Shown here in pieces: positions 26,967 through 35,088 of a stretch of DNA of 53,207 nt (positions are counted from its first letter, which is position 1; the number at the start of each line of letters is the position of its first letter). Origin of the DNA: Nitrospirota bacterium. Its GTDB lineage: Bacteria; Nitrospirota; UBA9217. The notes under the pieces are model-generated. The model ran no database searches. It worked only from the letters and a program-made list of their open reading frames with translations, and was not told the DNA's origin. The stretch lies in NCBI GenBank assembly GCA_035516965.1, contig DATIZR010000063.1:1-53207 (forward strand), written 5' to 3'. The translations under genes were made by a program, and so were the position numbers.

Positions 26967-27809
26967 TCAACCGCGCGGCAACTCTTTGAGCAGCGGGACG
27001 AGGCTGGCAACGGCCTGCTCGAGATGGATCGGAACGTTCACCTCCACCCCGCGCTCCCGCAGCTTCAGAAAGAGCTCCGTCAGGAGCGGCGGATCTATGC
27101 TGGATGCCTTGAGGGCCCCGCTGTTCACCAGGATGTCTGCGGGAGTGCCCGCAGTCACCACACCCTTGCCCTTGGCGAGCACATAGACGCGGTCGGCGAA
27201 GGCCGCGACCAGGTTCAGATCATGAGTAGACATGACGATGGTCATGCCCTCTCTATTCCGTGCGTTCAGAAGCGACACCAGTTCCCCGCGGGACCGTGAG
27301 TCGAGCCCCTCAAAGGGTTCGTCAAGGATGAGGAGCTCGGGCCGCATCACGAGCGCGCCGGCGAGGGCCACCTTCCGCTTCTCGCCTCCCGACAGGTAGT
27401 GACAGATCCTGTCGCGCAGGTGTTCAATGCCGAGCTCCGCAAGGACCTGCGCGACCATCTGTTCCCTCAGCGTCCGTTCGTAGCCGTAGTTCCGTGGCGA
27501 GAACGATACGTCGTCCCAGACCGTGGGTGAAAGGATCTGCTCGTCGACGCTCTGCAGCAGCACGCCAATGCGCTCCCGGACGGCAGGATAATGCGTGGCA
27601 GGGTTCATGCCAAACACGGTCACCTTCCCCTCGTCCGGCTTGAGCAGGCCGAGAACATGGTACAAAAGCGTGGTCTTACCCGACCCGTTCCCGCCGAGGA
27701 TCGCGACGCGTTCGCCCCGGTTCACGACGAAGTCCAGGCCGCAGATATGGATCTCGGTCGTGTCGGGATAAATATGCTTCAGACAGCTGACGGTTATGAT
27801 CGGTTCCAT
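26967..27809 (-). CDS. cbiO: Cobalt/nickel ECF transporter ATPase
   Basis: 280 residues. Walker A GGNGSGKTTLLYHVLGL, the Q-loop region GVLLQSVDEQILSPTVWDDV, signature LSGGEKRKVALAGAL and Walker B LLILDEPFEGLD, with a switch His in MSTHDLNLVAAFADRVYV. This is the CbiO/EcfA pattern. It drives uptake of Co2+ or Ni2+ with CbiQ and CbiM, which are encoded upstream on the same strand. The gap to cbiQ (27810-27992) is 183 bases and holds nothing recognised. Confidence 0.92.
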   Translation of the reverse strand: MEPIITVSCLKHIYPDTTEIHICGLDFVVNRGERVAILGGNGSGKTTLLYHVLGLLKPDEGKVTVFGMNPATHYPAVRERIGVLLQSVDEQILSPTVWDDVSFSPRNYGYERTLREQMVAQVLAELGIEHLRDRICHYLSGGEKRKVALAGALVMRPELLILDEPFEGLDSRSRGELVSLLNARNREGMTIVMSTHDLNLVAAFADRVYVLAKGKGVVTAGTPADILVNSGALKASSIDPPLLTELFLKLRERGVEVNVPIHLEQAVASLVPLLKELPRG

Positions 27810-27992
27810 GGTTAAAGACTATTTCAATCCTGCGGTGCTCGGACAAGAGCGATCTTCCGGCAAAGGGAGGGAGGACATCATCATGCTCTGAATATCTCCT
27901 TCACGATGCCCGCCTGTTTCCGCACTCGTTAGCAGCTTGTGACGAACGCTCCCCGCTTCACGCGTGGCATCACGCTGTGCTCCTTTCCTCCA

Positions 27993-28697
27993 TTACGTCC
28001 ACATGATCGCAAGCATGAACACCGTCAGACCCGTCGCGAGAGGGAGCCAGTCCTCGCGTCGCATTCCTTCAGCCCCCTTCTGGGCCATGCTGCCGTTGTA
28101 GCCCCGGACCGCCATGACGGCATAGAGCCGCTGCGCCCGCTCCACGGCCCGCACGAGCAGCATGCCGATCCCCTTCGCGATGTTCGAACTGTTCTTCGCC
28201 AGACTGCCCGGCGAGAACCCTCCACGCAGCCGGATGGCCACGCCGAAATTGTCCATCATGTCCAGGAGAATGAACAGCGTCCGGTAGGTCATGAACAGCC
28301 CTGCGGCGAGGATCTCGGGCAGGACCGTACTGATCAGGGAAAAGATCCTCGGATAGGGCGTGCTGACGACGAGCGCCAGCAGGGCCAGGGACGGCGTGAT
28401 CGCCTTGAAGACCAGCAGCGCATAGGCCAAAAGACCGCCCTGTATGCTGATCCCGTACAGAACGGCGAACAGGACCGCGTAGAGGGAAAGCGGGACGAGT
28501 CTCGCCCACGGCAGCCCGGAAGCGGCAGCCACAACGAGGATCAGGCCGTATCCCGCCATCAGCGGATAGGGGGACCGTGCCGTCAAGGCGCTGCCTACCA
28601 CGAGAAACAGGAAAAGGAACTTCGCAAGGGCCGAAGCCCGGTGAAAGGGGCCGTTCCCGCTCGTTGCCCAATGGTCGATCCGCGCGACAGAGATCAC
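27993..28697 (-). CDS. cbiQ: Cobalt/nickel ECF transporter transmembrane protein
   Basis: 234 residues from GTG 28697, preceded by AAGGAG. Five or so membrane helices. The two EcfT coupling motifs are present as LRGGF (in FGVAIRLRGGFSP) and VRGYN (in YAVMAVRGYNGS), which contact the ATPase. It couples CbiO to the metal-binding CbiM. It lies 17 bases after cbiM. Confidence 0.9.
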   Translation of the reverse strand: MISVARIDHWATSGNGPFHRASALAKFLFLFLVVGSALTARSPYPLMAGYGLILVVAAASGLPWARLVPLSLYAVLFAVLYGISIQGGLLAYALLVFKAITPSLALLALVVSTPYPRIFSLISTVLPEILAAGLFMTYRTLFILLDMMDNFGVAIRLRGGFSPGSLAKNSSNIAKGIGMLLVRAVERAQRLYAVMAVRGYNGSMAQKGAEGMRREDWLPLATGLTVFMLAIMWT

Positions 28698-28714
28698 GCC
28701 CTTCTCCTTGTTTA

Positions 28715-29395
28715 TTATTTCTTGGAGCTGCGGTGCAACCCGTGCCCCAGCAGGTCGGGCTTCACCTGGGAGATGAACCTGACAACCGCCCCGGTGATCG
28801 CCGCCTCAATGATCCATCCCACGGCCCCGATCGTCAGCACCACAACAGCAAAGGTCGATACCGATCCACAGGAATGCACTGCATGGTCGTGCTCCTCGCC
28901 GTGATGGAGCACGTCGGGATCGAGATGAGCGACGGCCACGATTCCGATCAGCAGCATCGTCGTAATGAACAGGGTCACCACCGTGGCCGCGGCCGCCCGC
29001 CAGAACACGGGCAGGCGTTTCAGGAGCGAGAACAGGAGGTGGCCGAGAACCGCTTCGGACCCGAGGAGCAGCGTGTTCAGCCCGATGACGGTAATGCCGC
29101 CGTGTCCCATGAACGCGAGAATGACGCTCGTGATGAATGCCGCGATCAGCCCGAGACTGGGCCCGATCAGGATGCCGGTCACGACGGTCAGGTTGATGTG
29201 ATAGCCGGGAAGAATAGGCAGGCTCATCACCACGAGCATGGCCGCGGACAGGGCGCCCAGCAGGGGGATCATCTTCTTCGTATCCATGCCGCGGAGACGG
29301 TAAAAGCTGAACCCGAGAGCCACGGCCATGGCCACGAATCCGGCGAGCCAGAGCCAGACGGGAAGAATGCCGTCCGGTATGTGCATGTGTGTCAT
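28715..29395 (-). CDS. cbiM: Cobalt/nickel ECF transporter substrate-binding membrane protein
   Basis: 226 residues from ATG 29395, or 223 from ATG 29386. The family N-terminus MHIPDGILPVWLW is present, but the better-placed ribosome site (AGGG, 6-7 bases) belongs to the first ATG, which would add MTH. In NikM/CbiM the free amino group and His2 bind the metal, so the true start matters. GYHINLTVVTGILIGPSLGL and FMGHGGITVIGLNTLLLG are family text. A His/Asp-rich loop (LDPDVLHHGEEHDHAVHSC) near residue 175 may collect metal. No separate CbiN/NikN gene follows. Co versus Ni cannot be decided. Confidence 0.9.
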   Translation of the reverse strand: MTHMHIPDGILPVWLWLAGFVAMAVALGFSFYRLRGMDTKKMIPLLGALSAAMLVVMSLPILPGYHINLTVVTGILIGPSLGLIAAFITSVILAFMGHGGITVIGLNTLLLGSEAVLGHLLFSLLKRLPVFWRAAAATVVTLFITTMLLIGIVAVAHLDPDVLHHGEEHDHAVHSCGSVSTFAVVVLTIGAVGWIIEAAITGAVVRFISQVKPDLLGHGLHRSSKK

Positions 29396-29478
29396 GGGCA
29401 GCCCTGCTTCTTTTTATGATTTTGCCAGGAAATCCGGTGGCGGCGAGAGGGGCGAACTGCCCTTCCTTACCCGGCGCG

Positions 29479-29871
29479 TTACTTGCGTTCGCCGTCCTTG
29501 CCCGCCTTCTTGATGAATACGAACTTGCCATCACCGGCAATGAAGATGTTCAGAATCCAGCTGATGAGGCTGATCAGGAGTGCGCCGAAGAAGGCTGCGC
29601 GAAAACCGTCGATCACGAGACCGGGCACGAGCATGGAGACGAGCTGGAGCATGGCTGCGTTGATCACGAGCGTAAAGAGGCCGAGCGTCAGAAGGTTGAT
29701 CGGAAGCGTGAGGACCAGCACCGCCGGTCGGATCACCGCGTTGACGATGCTCAGGATTCCCGCCGCGAGGATGCCCATTTCGACGCTCTGGATCCTGATG
29801 CCCTGGATCAGCGACGCGGCGATCATGAGCGCGAGCAGGTTCATGGACCAGCGCAGAATAAATCCGATCAT
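29479..29871 (-). CDS. Phage-holin-4-like small membrane protein (PF04020 type)
   Basis: 130 residues from ATG 29871 (MIGFILRWSMNLLALMIAAS), with GGAGGA directly upstream. Four hydrophobic helices; the core GILSIVNAVIRPAVLVLTLP, followed by INLLTLGLFTLVINA, is the signature of the Mycobacterium-type 4-TMS holin superfamily IV. Despite the name, chromosomal copies are widespread outside phages and their function is unknown. No phage genes are nearby. Confidence 0.8.
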   Translation of the reverse strand: MIGFILRWSMNLLALMIAASLIQGIRIQSVEMGILAAGILSIVNAVIRPAVLVLTLPINLLTLGLFTLVINAAMLQLVSMLVPGLVIDGFRAAFFGALLISLISWILNIFIAGDGKFVFIKKAGKDGERK

Positions 29872-30169
29872 GGCTCCTCCGAAAATTTCAAAAAGTTTAG
29901 CATAGTTCCCGGCGGTTTGCAACCCGGAGCATGATCGGAGCGCCCATGAGGAACGAATAGCGGGCAAATGCCGCGTCCGTGATGAGGTGTACCAGGGGTG
30001 AAAAAGGGGTTGGCGACCGGAGCGCGCTCCCACCCGAAGTCGTCAGCCCCCTTTGAAGTTCACGATCGGCAGCCAGACTGCCGCTCAATCTCTCCCCGCG
30101 ATTGATTCGGTTGTCCGCTCTCGTGGTCTCCCCGGAACCCGGCACGCTCACGAGGGTCTTCAATTCCCA
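29872..30169. other. Spacer without a recognised gene
   Basis: About 300 bases between the holin-like gene and the PCuAC gene. Short open frames exist on both strands but show no family text and no convincing ribosome site. No inverted repeat with a T-run was seen. Confidence 0.5.
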
Positions 30170-30655
30170 TCAGTGCTTATGATACTCGTGAGTCGCGGGA
30201 GGCTTTACCGGCTCGCTCCTAGGCTTCGTGAACTCCAGGAGCACCTGGAGTTCACCCGACCGCTGGAACTGGAGTGTCAGAGTAAACTGTGAGCCGACCT
30301 TCAGGTCTTGGGGCAGATTCGCGACCATGATATGCGGACCCGCACGCGCGAGCACGAGGCTGTTCTTTGCGGGTATGACCAGCGACTTCGCGATCACCAT
30401 CACGTCGCCTCGCATCTCGTGAATATCGGCCTCTGCGCCGGGGATGTCGACGCGGGCACGGAGCAGTCTGTCCGGTCCGCCGCTGTTTACGATCGTGAGA
30501 TACACAGACGCTTCATCGCGCATCACCTCCGAAAATTCGACGTGCGCATTATGGATGTTCAATCGGGGTGGTTCGCTGGTGCAGCCCCAGACTACAGCAG
30601 CCACGATCGCAGTGCCTGCGACGAAGTCCCTGATGGTTCCCTGCCTGTGCTCCAT
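30170..30655 (-). CDS. PCuAC-type copper chaperone lipoprotein
   Basis: 161 residues. The N-terminus has a hydrophobic segment ending in VVWGC, a likely lipobox with Cys25 lipidated. The copper site is the H-x-M ... M ... H-x-M pattern: DIHEMRGDVMVI and then PHIMVANL about 25 residues on. VYLTIVNSGGPDRLLRARVD is the usual PCuAC strand text. Such periplasmic proteins carry Cu(I) to cytochrome oxidase or hold excess copper. The C-terminus is His-rich (THEYHKH), possibly a second metal site. No Sco or oxidase genes are near. Confidence 0.87.
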   Translation of the reverse strand: MEHRQGTIRDFVAGTAIVAAVVWGCTSEPPRLNIHNAHVEFSEVMRDEASVYLTIVNSGGPDRLLRARVDIPGAEADIHEMRGDVMVIAKSLVIPAKNSLVLARAGPHIMVANLPQDLKVGSQFTLTLQFQRSGELQVLLEFTKPRSEPVKPPATHEYHKH

Positions 30656-30919
30656 GGTTCCCTCACTGTTCGTTTTTTTTGTGCCTAATCTGCTCCAGAG
30701 TTGTCCGGATTGAAAGCGGCTTCGTACCGAGGGAAAGGCCGTCCCCTCGTGATCGCCGCGGCTGAAAACCGGCGTTCACGAAGCCCTGTTCCGGCCCTGT
30801 TCCCCCGGAAGATCGTGGCAGAAGCGGAATGGACAGTATTGCATCGACGTGGGAAAAGAAGGGGACGGGTAGCTCAGAGGCATGGGGAAGCGTTCGGCCG
30901 CACACGGCAGGGGCCTTTC
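30656..30919. other. Spacer without a recognised gene
   Basis: 264 bases. The only point of note is GGTAGCTCAGAGG at about 30868-30880, like a tRNA D-arm, but no cloverleaf can be completed. An 80-codon minus-strand frame shows no family text. Confidence 0.4.
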
Positions 30920-31111
30920 TCAGGAAATGAACAGGTTCATCTGATCCCGGCTGCCTGATTCCTTGCCCGCGTGGCGGCCATACCGCTCGGCGATCGTGAA
31001 TATCCGGTCGAAGAACGTCTTCTCATCGATGGAGCCGCTCCGATACTCCTCGACGATCAGGTAGAATGTTTCCAGAAGGTCTTTCTCGAACCAGCCGGGC
31101 GTTGCACTCAT
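30920..31111 (-). CDS. Small hypothetical protein
   Basis: 63 residues from ATG 31111 (MSATPGWFEKDLLETFYLIV). Mostly helical, acidic first half, KTFFDRIFTIAERYGRHAGK in the second. AAGGAG stands about 13-14 bases before the ATG, longer than ideal. No family recognised. Codon use resembles the surrounding genes, but the region downstream of it is decayed, so it may be a relic. Confidence 0.45.
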   Translation of the reverse strand: MSATPGWFEKDLLETFYLIVEEYRSGSIDEKTFFDRIFTIAERYGRHAGKESGSRDQMNLFIS

Positions 31112-31657
31112 ATCTCGTACCGCACTCCTTCTTGACGGGGCTTCCCCCTCAGGCAGGAGACTATACCGTAAAGGCAGAGTCAATTGCAAGTATTTCCTTC
31201 CCCTTTGCGTCCGGCAAGACCCGCGCCGACTTGAGACCTCATAGATACCGGTCTCAGTCAGGTATTTATTTGCGCTGCTGTACTGCTGCGCCACGAATTT
31301 ATCATCAGTCGAGCCCCACCGCCCCTGTTCTCCTAGTAGCGGGTCCAGTGGACCTGGATAGAGACCAGGAGCCTAGGCGTGAACGCCGGTTCGGGCAGCG
31401 GTGCGATCTGCATCGAGCGCAGGAACTCAGAACGAGCAGGCAGGAGAGACCGGGAGCCGGCCCCACAACTCTCGGATCATAGTACCCTCACCTCCCCGGT
31501 ATGGATCGATCACGGCCGGATTCCTCATCTAAATATCTGAACCCGCGAAAAAATGAAACTTCTTTACGGGCAGCCCGGGTCTCTCTTGCGGAGAACTTAT
31601 CGTGCATGCCGCCTCCCGCCTGCCTACGCCTGGTGTATAATTGAGATAGAAACTAGG
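31112..31657. other. Decayed or non-coding stretch before the msrAB remnant
   Basis: About 550 bases with many stops in all frames and no recognisable protein text. The first part of the former msrA reading frame should lie here, but its Cys-containing GCFW motif could not be found. Confidence 0.4.
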
Positions 31658-32260
31658 ATTAAATATGTCGTGATTCCTTCTGGAGAATTCCTGGTGGTGG
31701 TAATTACGGGTCGATGGAAAAAAAGCCCCTTCCGCTACTTCTGCCGGTTCGACGCAGGGGCGACTAGGATATCGAAGATATCGCAGGGGTGAATATAAAA
31801 GGTATAGGGAAGGGGAGGGCGGCATACTAACCGCACAGTACGAGAACGGGTACGTCAAACCCTCGCGTGAGGGCTAAAAAAACGGCGTACGCCGATACAG
31901 TACACGGTCATCCAGGGGAACGGCACCGAGCCGCCGGTCCGCAATGAGTACTGGAATAATAAGAGAAGGAAGGCATCTACGTAGACATTGTTTCGGGCGA
32001 GCCGCTGCTCAGATCGGTGGGCAGTACGGACGGGATGGCCCAGTTTCACGAGGCCGCTCGAGGCGGGCGACATTGCCGAGAAGGAAGACCGGAGCTGGTT
32101 CCTAGTCCAGACCGAGGTGAGAAGCAGGCAAGGCGACTCACAGGTGGGCAAGGTGTTCCGACGGCCGCAGTCTGCCGGCCTTCGCTAGTGCACGAACTGC
32201 GCAACGCTGCGGTTCATCCCTCGGGAAACCTTTCCGGGGAAGGATATGACCGTACCTAGC
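31658..32260 (+). pseudogene. msrAB: Remnant of a peptide-methionine sulfoxide reductase msrA-msrB fusion
   Basis: Family text can be read only by changing frame. MsrA end: VVIPSGEF (about 31667-31690) and WKKSPFRYFCRF to 31750. Next frame from 31791: EYKRYREGEGGIL ... YVKPSREG. Then, after a run of seven A (31876-31882), [20 protein letters not shown] with NEYWNNK, shift, [13 protein letters not shown], shift, RTGWPSFTRPLEAGDIAEKE, DRSWFLVQTEVRSRQGDS, VFRRPQSAGLR. Here TAG (32186-32188) stands where the family has Tyr, followed by CTNCATLRFIPRE with the former catalytic Cys. The active gene would repair oxidised methionine. At least three frameshifts and one stop show it is dead; the MsrA front half is unrecognisable. 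Confidence 0.85.
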
Positions 32261-32389
32261 GCTGTCCGTTCATGACCGGGAAAACGAAGAAATGCGTTGT
32301 TGCCGGATCGCTCTTTGTCGTCCGGAGAGGCACCTCAACAAAAGAGCGGGACGAGAGAGTCTTCAGTTTACCCTTTTTTTCGCCTTGTG

Positions 32390-32408
32390 CCCCCTGGTGG
32401 GGTATAAT
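32390..32408 (+). promoter_or_regulatory. Candidate -10 box with an overlapping C4/G4 palindrome
   Basis: CCCC-TGGT-GGGG (32391-32402) runs directly into TATAAT (32403-32408). A C-run/G-run palindrome next to a -10 box is like operators of CsoR-type copper repressors, but no -35 box fits and no csoR gene is in the window. It is about 90 bases before the gene at 32499. The rest of the spacer 32261-32498 holds nothing recognised. Confidence 0.3.
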
Positions 32409-32498
32409 GTATACGTCTTTGCGCCGGCGACTCAGGATGCCGGCCCGGCGGTGCGGTGAAATACGGTCAAGAGCTATTCATTACTGTCCAGTAAAAAA

Positions 32499-33530
32499 AT
32501 GGAGAAAACAGCAGCCCATAAGATGACGATGAGCCGGTCGCACCTGATGACCCTGCTGCTGGGCGCTCTTGCGCTCGGCTTTTTTATCGGAAGCGGCATG
32601 GTCGGATTGCTCTCTCCCTTGCAGACCGAGAGGAGCGATGAAATTGCGCTGACCCGGGAAGGTGCATTCCGCTTCATCCGGACGTCAACGGAAACAAACA
32701 ATGCTGCGGGACAGCCGGCAAAGGAACTCAAGCCATTCCGGTACAAAATAAACGATCTTCTCGATGAGAGGTTGCACACCGGAGTCGTTGCCTCAGCGGC
32801 CGTTTATTTTCGGGACCTCAACAATGGGAACTGGATTGGGATCAACGAACGGGAGATATTCTCGTCCAAGATCCTCCTGAAACTGCCCCTGATGATCGCC
32901 TACTTCAAATGGGCCGAGTCGAACCCGCTCGTGCTGCGCAGGACGCTGACCCTCGCCGCCGGAGCACCCGGTGAACGGGTGCCGGAGGGGAGCCCATCCC
33001 CGATCGAACCGGGAAAACCCTCCTCCGTGAACGACCTCATCTTCCGGATGATCGCCTATGATGATGATTCGGCGTACACACTACTGCGCGCGAACATCCC
33101 GAACCAGCGGCTGGACCGGGTATTCAAGGACCTCAACGTGGAATACAACCCGCGAGATGAAGCCGATTCCCTTTCGGTCCGGGGTTACGCGTCTTTCTAC
33201 CGCGTGCTGTTCAATTCATCGTACCTGTCCGAAGAGATGTCCGAAAAAGCCCTGCGGTACCTGTCCAAATCCTCTTTCCGTGCGGGGATGGCTTCCGGTA
33301 TTCCCGCGAACATCGATATCGCGAGCAAGTTCGGAAAGCGCCTGGTCACAGTAGCGGAACACGGCGAGGAGAGAGAGCTGTACCAACTGCATGAGTACGG
33401 CATCATTTATCATCCGCACAGGCCGTTCCTTCTCGGGATCATGGTCCGCGGAGACGACGAGAGCGCCCTCGTAAAGACGATCCGCGATATTACCCGACTT
33501 GTGTACGATGAGCTCGATCAACAGTCGTGA
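32499..33530 (+). CDS. Beta-lactamase-fold (class A-like) protein lacking the catalytic serine
   Basis: 343 residues. One N-terminal membrane helix (about 15-38) anchors a periplasmic domain of the beta-lactamase2 type: VYFRDLNNGNWIGINERE, KLPLMIAYFKWAE, LHEYGIIYHPHRPFLLGIMV. At the place where relatives have S-x-x-K before [VL]PLM, this protein has ILLK (Ile125, Lys128). Codon ATC is clear, so it is not a reading error of one Ser codon. The SDN motif is DDDS (187-190) and KTG appears as KFG. It is therefore probably not a serine hydrolase; it could bind peptidoglycan or a ligand. ATG 32499 has no clear ribosome site; ATG 32526 is an alternative. Confidence 0.75.
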   Translation: MEKTAAHKMTMSRSHLMTLLLGALALGFFIGSGMVGLLSPLQTERSDEIALTREGAFRFIRTSTETNNAAGQPAKELKPFRYKINDLLDERLHTGVVASAAVYFRDLNNGNWIGINEREIFSSKILLKLPLMIAYFKWAESNPLVLRRTLTLAAGAPGERVPEGSPSPIEPGKPSSVNDLIFRMIAYDDDSAYTLLRANIPNQRLDRVFKDLNVEYNPRDEADSLSVRGYASFYRVLFNSSYLSEEMSEKALRYLSKSSFRAGMASGIPANIDIASKFGKRLVTVAEHGEERELYQLHEYGIIYHPHRPFLLGIMVRGDDESALVKTIRDITRLVYDELDQQS

Positions 33531-33663
33531 GGGGGGCTGAAAGGGAGATGAGATTGGTGGCGGCAGCCGGTGCTTCAGGTTGCGTTTTGAGGCCGCGGGA
33601 GAAAGCAAGGGTTTGTTCCAGGAGTGACGGTCAGGGGCGGGATGAGAGACGGACTGCTGTGCT

Positions 33664-33936
33664 TTACATGTCCCGGTCAAGCCTGCAGTTATTCAACTGG
33701 TCCAGCGCGATACGTCCCTTCACGAGGGCTTCCAGGTCGCTGACCGTGAGTTCGCGGTCATTGTGCAGAACGTATCCCTGGACCCTGAGCCTCTTCAGCC
33801 AGATGGACAGGTTCACATCCCGCCAGTCAGGGCCGATCATATGCTTCATGGCTCGCTCGAGGTTGTCCCTCTGTATGCCACGGTTCATCAGTTCAAAAAC
33901 CATGGTCACGAGGTCGGAGTCACGCAGAACGCCCAT
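33664..33936 (-). CDS. Small hypothetical protein
   Basis: 90 residues from ATG 33936, with GGAGG 6 bases upstream, which is the main support. Text: MGVLRDSDLVTMVFELMNRG at the start, then DNLERAMKHMIGPDWRDVNL and TVSDLEALVKGRIALDQLNN. Helical, no membrane segment or signal. No family recognised. It converges with the beta-lactamase-fold gene across 133 bases. Confidence 0.55.
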   Translation of the reverse strand: MGVLRDSDLVTMVFELMNRGIQRDNLERAMKHMIGPDWRDVNLSIWLKRLRVQGYVLHNDRELTVSDLEALVKGRIALDQLNNCRLDRDM

Positions 33937-34323
33937 TCTTTTCCTCCACGAAAAAAGCGGCCGGATATATGCATATTCATCACCGGGAAACGGCAATTCT
34001 GGATCCGGCAACTGGGATATCGAAATAATAACGTCATTTTGAGATTAGCATTATTCTTATTTACATTGCAAGAATAATTTCGGGGTATATTTTAGGTTAG
34101 AGCTAAAGTATTAGAAATTGTATTGTTTATATATTGCGACTGAATAGAATTCATAATAGAATTATCACGTTTCAAATGATCTGTCTCAATATTGCACCGA
34201 TAACGAACATGTTCATTTCGTTCTTGATTTCCATATTTAGAAAGTCGTACTATTAAAAAGTTTAGTGAATCCTGGAACTAAGAACGTGCCTCTTTGGCGC
34301 AAAAGCATCCCGGGTGGGCAAGC
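33937..34323. other. AT-rich spacer
   Basis: No gene is seen. From about 34015 to 34290 the sequence is far richer in A and T than the rest of the window. It may hold the promoter of the DUF922 gene: TTGCGA (34134-34139), 17 bases, TAGAAT (34157-34162), though that leaves a leader of about 155 bases. The base composition suggests acquired DNA. Confidence 0.5.
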
Positions 34324-34965
34324 ATGGAAAGAAAAATAAAAGCATTCCTCCTTATCATAATGACCGTTACCACTACTGCATTTGCAGGTGAAAACGGGGC
34401 TGTAATGGCAAGCCTTGAAAAGGATCGCAGTTCCTTGAAAAGAAAAACCGTTTCAGCACCGCTGCACACGGAAACATATGAGTATTACGAGATTTGCGGG
34501 TCCTGTGAAAGAGACCTTCTTGACCAGATGACCCGGAAAGCGGTAATGTGGCACGATGGTGTCAAGTATGATTCCGTCACAAGCTGGAAGGTGAAGTGGG
34601 ATTACGATTATGACCGCAGCTCCCATGCCTGTTCCGCCGATTCATTTAGAATGACTGTCAACGTCATCTATCGACTGCCTAAATGGGTTAGGACCGGCGA
34701 TGTTCCCCAGTCACTCGTCGACAAGTGGGATGCCTATATGAAGCACCTTATGACTCATGAGAACGGACATGGGAAGATCGTGTTGGAGGCGGCAGATGAA
34801 ATGACCCGCGCCGTTGCCGAGCTTTCGCCGGCGCCCACGTGCGAAGACCTGGACCGCCAGGTAAAGACCCTTTGCCGGCTGCGGCTCAAGAAACTGGATG
34901 ATGAGCAGAAGAGATATGATGAATCGACCAGCCACGGCATCCTCCAGGGAGCCCTATTCCCTTAA
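34324..34965 (+). CDS. DUF922-type secreted putative zinc protease
   Basis: 213 residues from ATG 34324. A signal peptide MERKIKAFLLIIMTVTTTAFA is followed by TETYEYYEICGSCERDLLDQ, then TSWKVKWDYDYDRSSHACSA. MKHLMTHENGHGKIVLEAAD holds a HExxH-like metal site (HENGH). This combination matches the DUF922 family of predicted extracytoplasmic metalloproteases. Four Cys suggest disulfides in the periplasm. It follows an AT-rich stretch and ends before a bidirectional terminator. Substrate unknown. Confidence 0.75.
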   Translation: MERKIKAFLLIIMTVTTTAFAGENGAVMASLEKDRSSLKRKTVSAPLHTETYEYYEICGSCERDLLDQMTRKAVMWHDGVKYDSVTSWKVKWDYDYDRSSHACSADSFRMTVNVIYRLPKWVRTGDVPQSLVDKWDAYMKHLMTHENGHGKIVLEAADEMTRAVAELSPAPTCEDLDRQVKTLCRLRLKKLDDEQKRYDESTSHGILQGALFP

Positions 34966-34998
34966 TCGCTCGCCGGGGTGCGTTGCTGCCAGTTAAAA

Positions 34999-35026
34999 AA
35001 AAGCAGGCTGTCTTCAGCCTGCTTTT
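34999..35026. terminator. Bidirectional intrinsic terminator
   Basis: AAAAGCAGGCTG (34999-35010), loop TCTT, CAGCCTGCTTTT (35015-35026). There is a T-run on the plus side and an A-run on the left (34995-35002), so it can end both the DUF922 gene and the converging gene at 35089. Confidence 0.88.
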
Positions 35027-35088
35027 GTCTTTCATAGTGCATGCACATAAACTTTTTATCTTACGTCCCTGCTCCTACGACCTCCGTA

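Noticed and set aside
29479-29871. Phage holin as evidence of a prophage
   Set aside because: The PF04020-type family is common in bacterial chromosomes and no phage gene is nearby.
29897-30163. 88-codon minus-strand frame between PCuAC and holin-like genes
   Set aside because: No domain or signal, poor start context.
30866-30960. tRNA-like GGGACGGGTAGCTCAGAGG
   Set aside because: D-arm text only; anticodon and T arms and the closing acceptor strand cannot be paired, and the 3' part overlaps a small gene.
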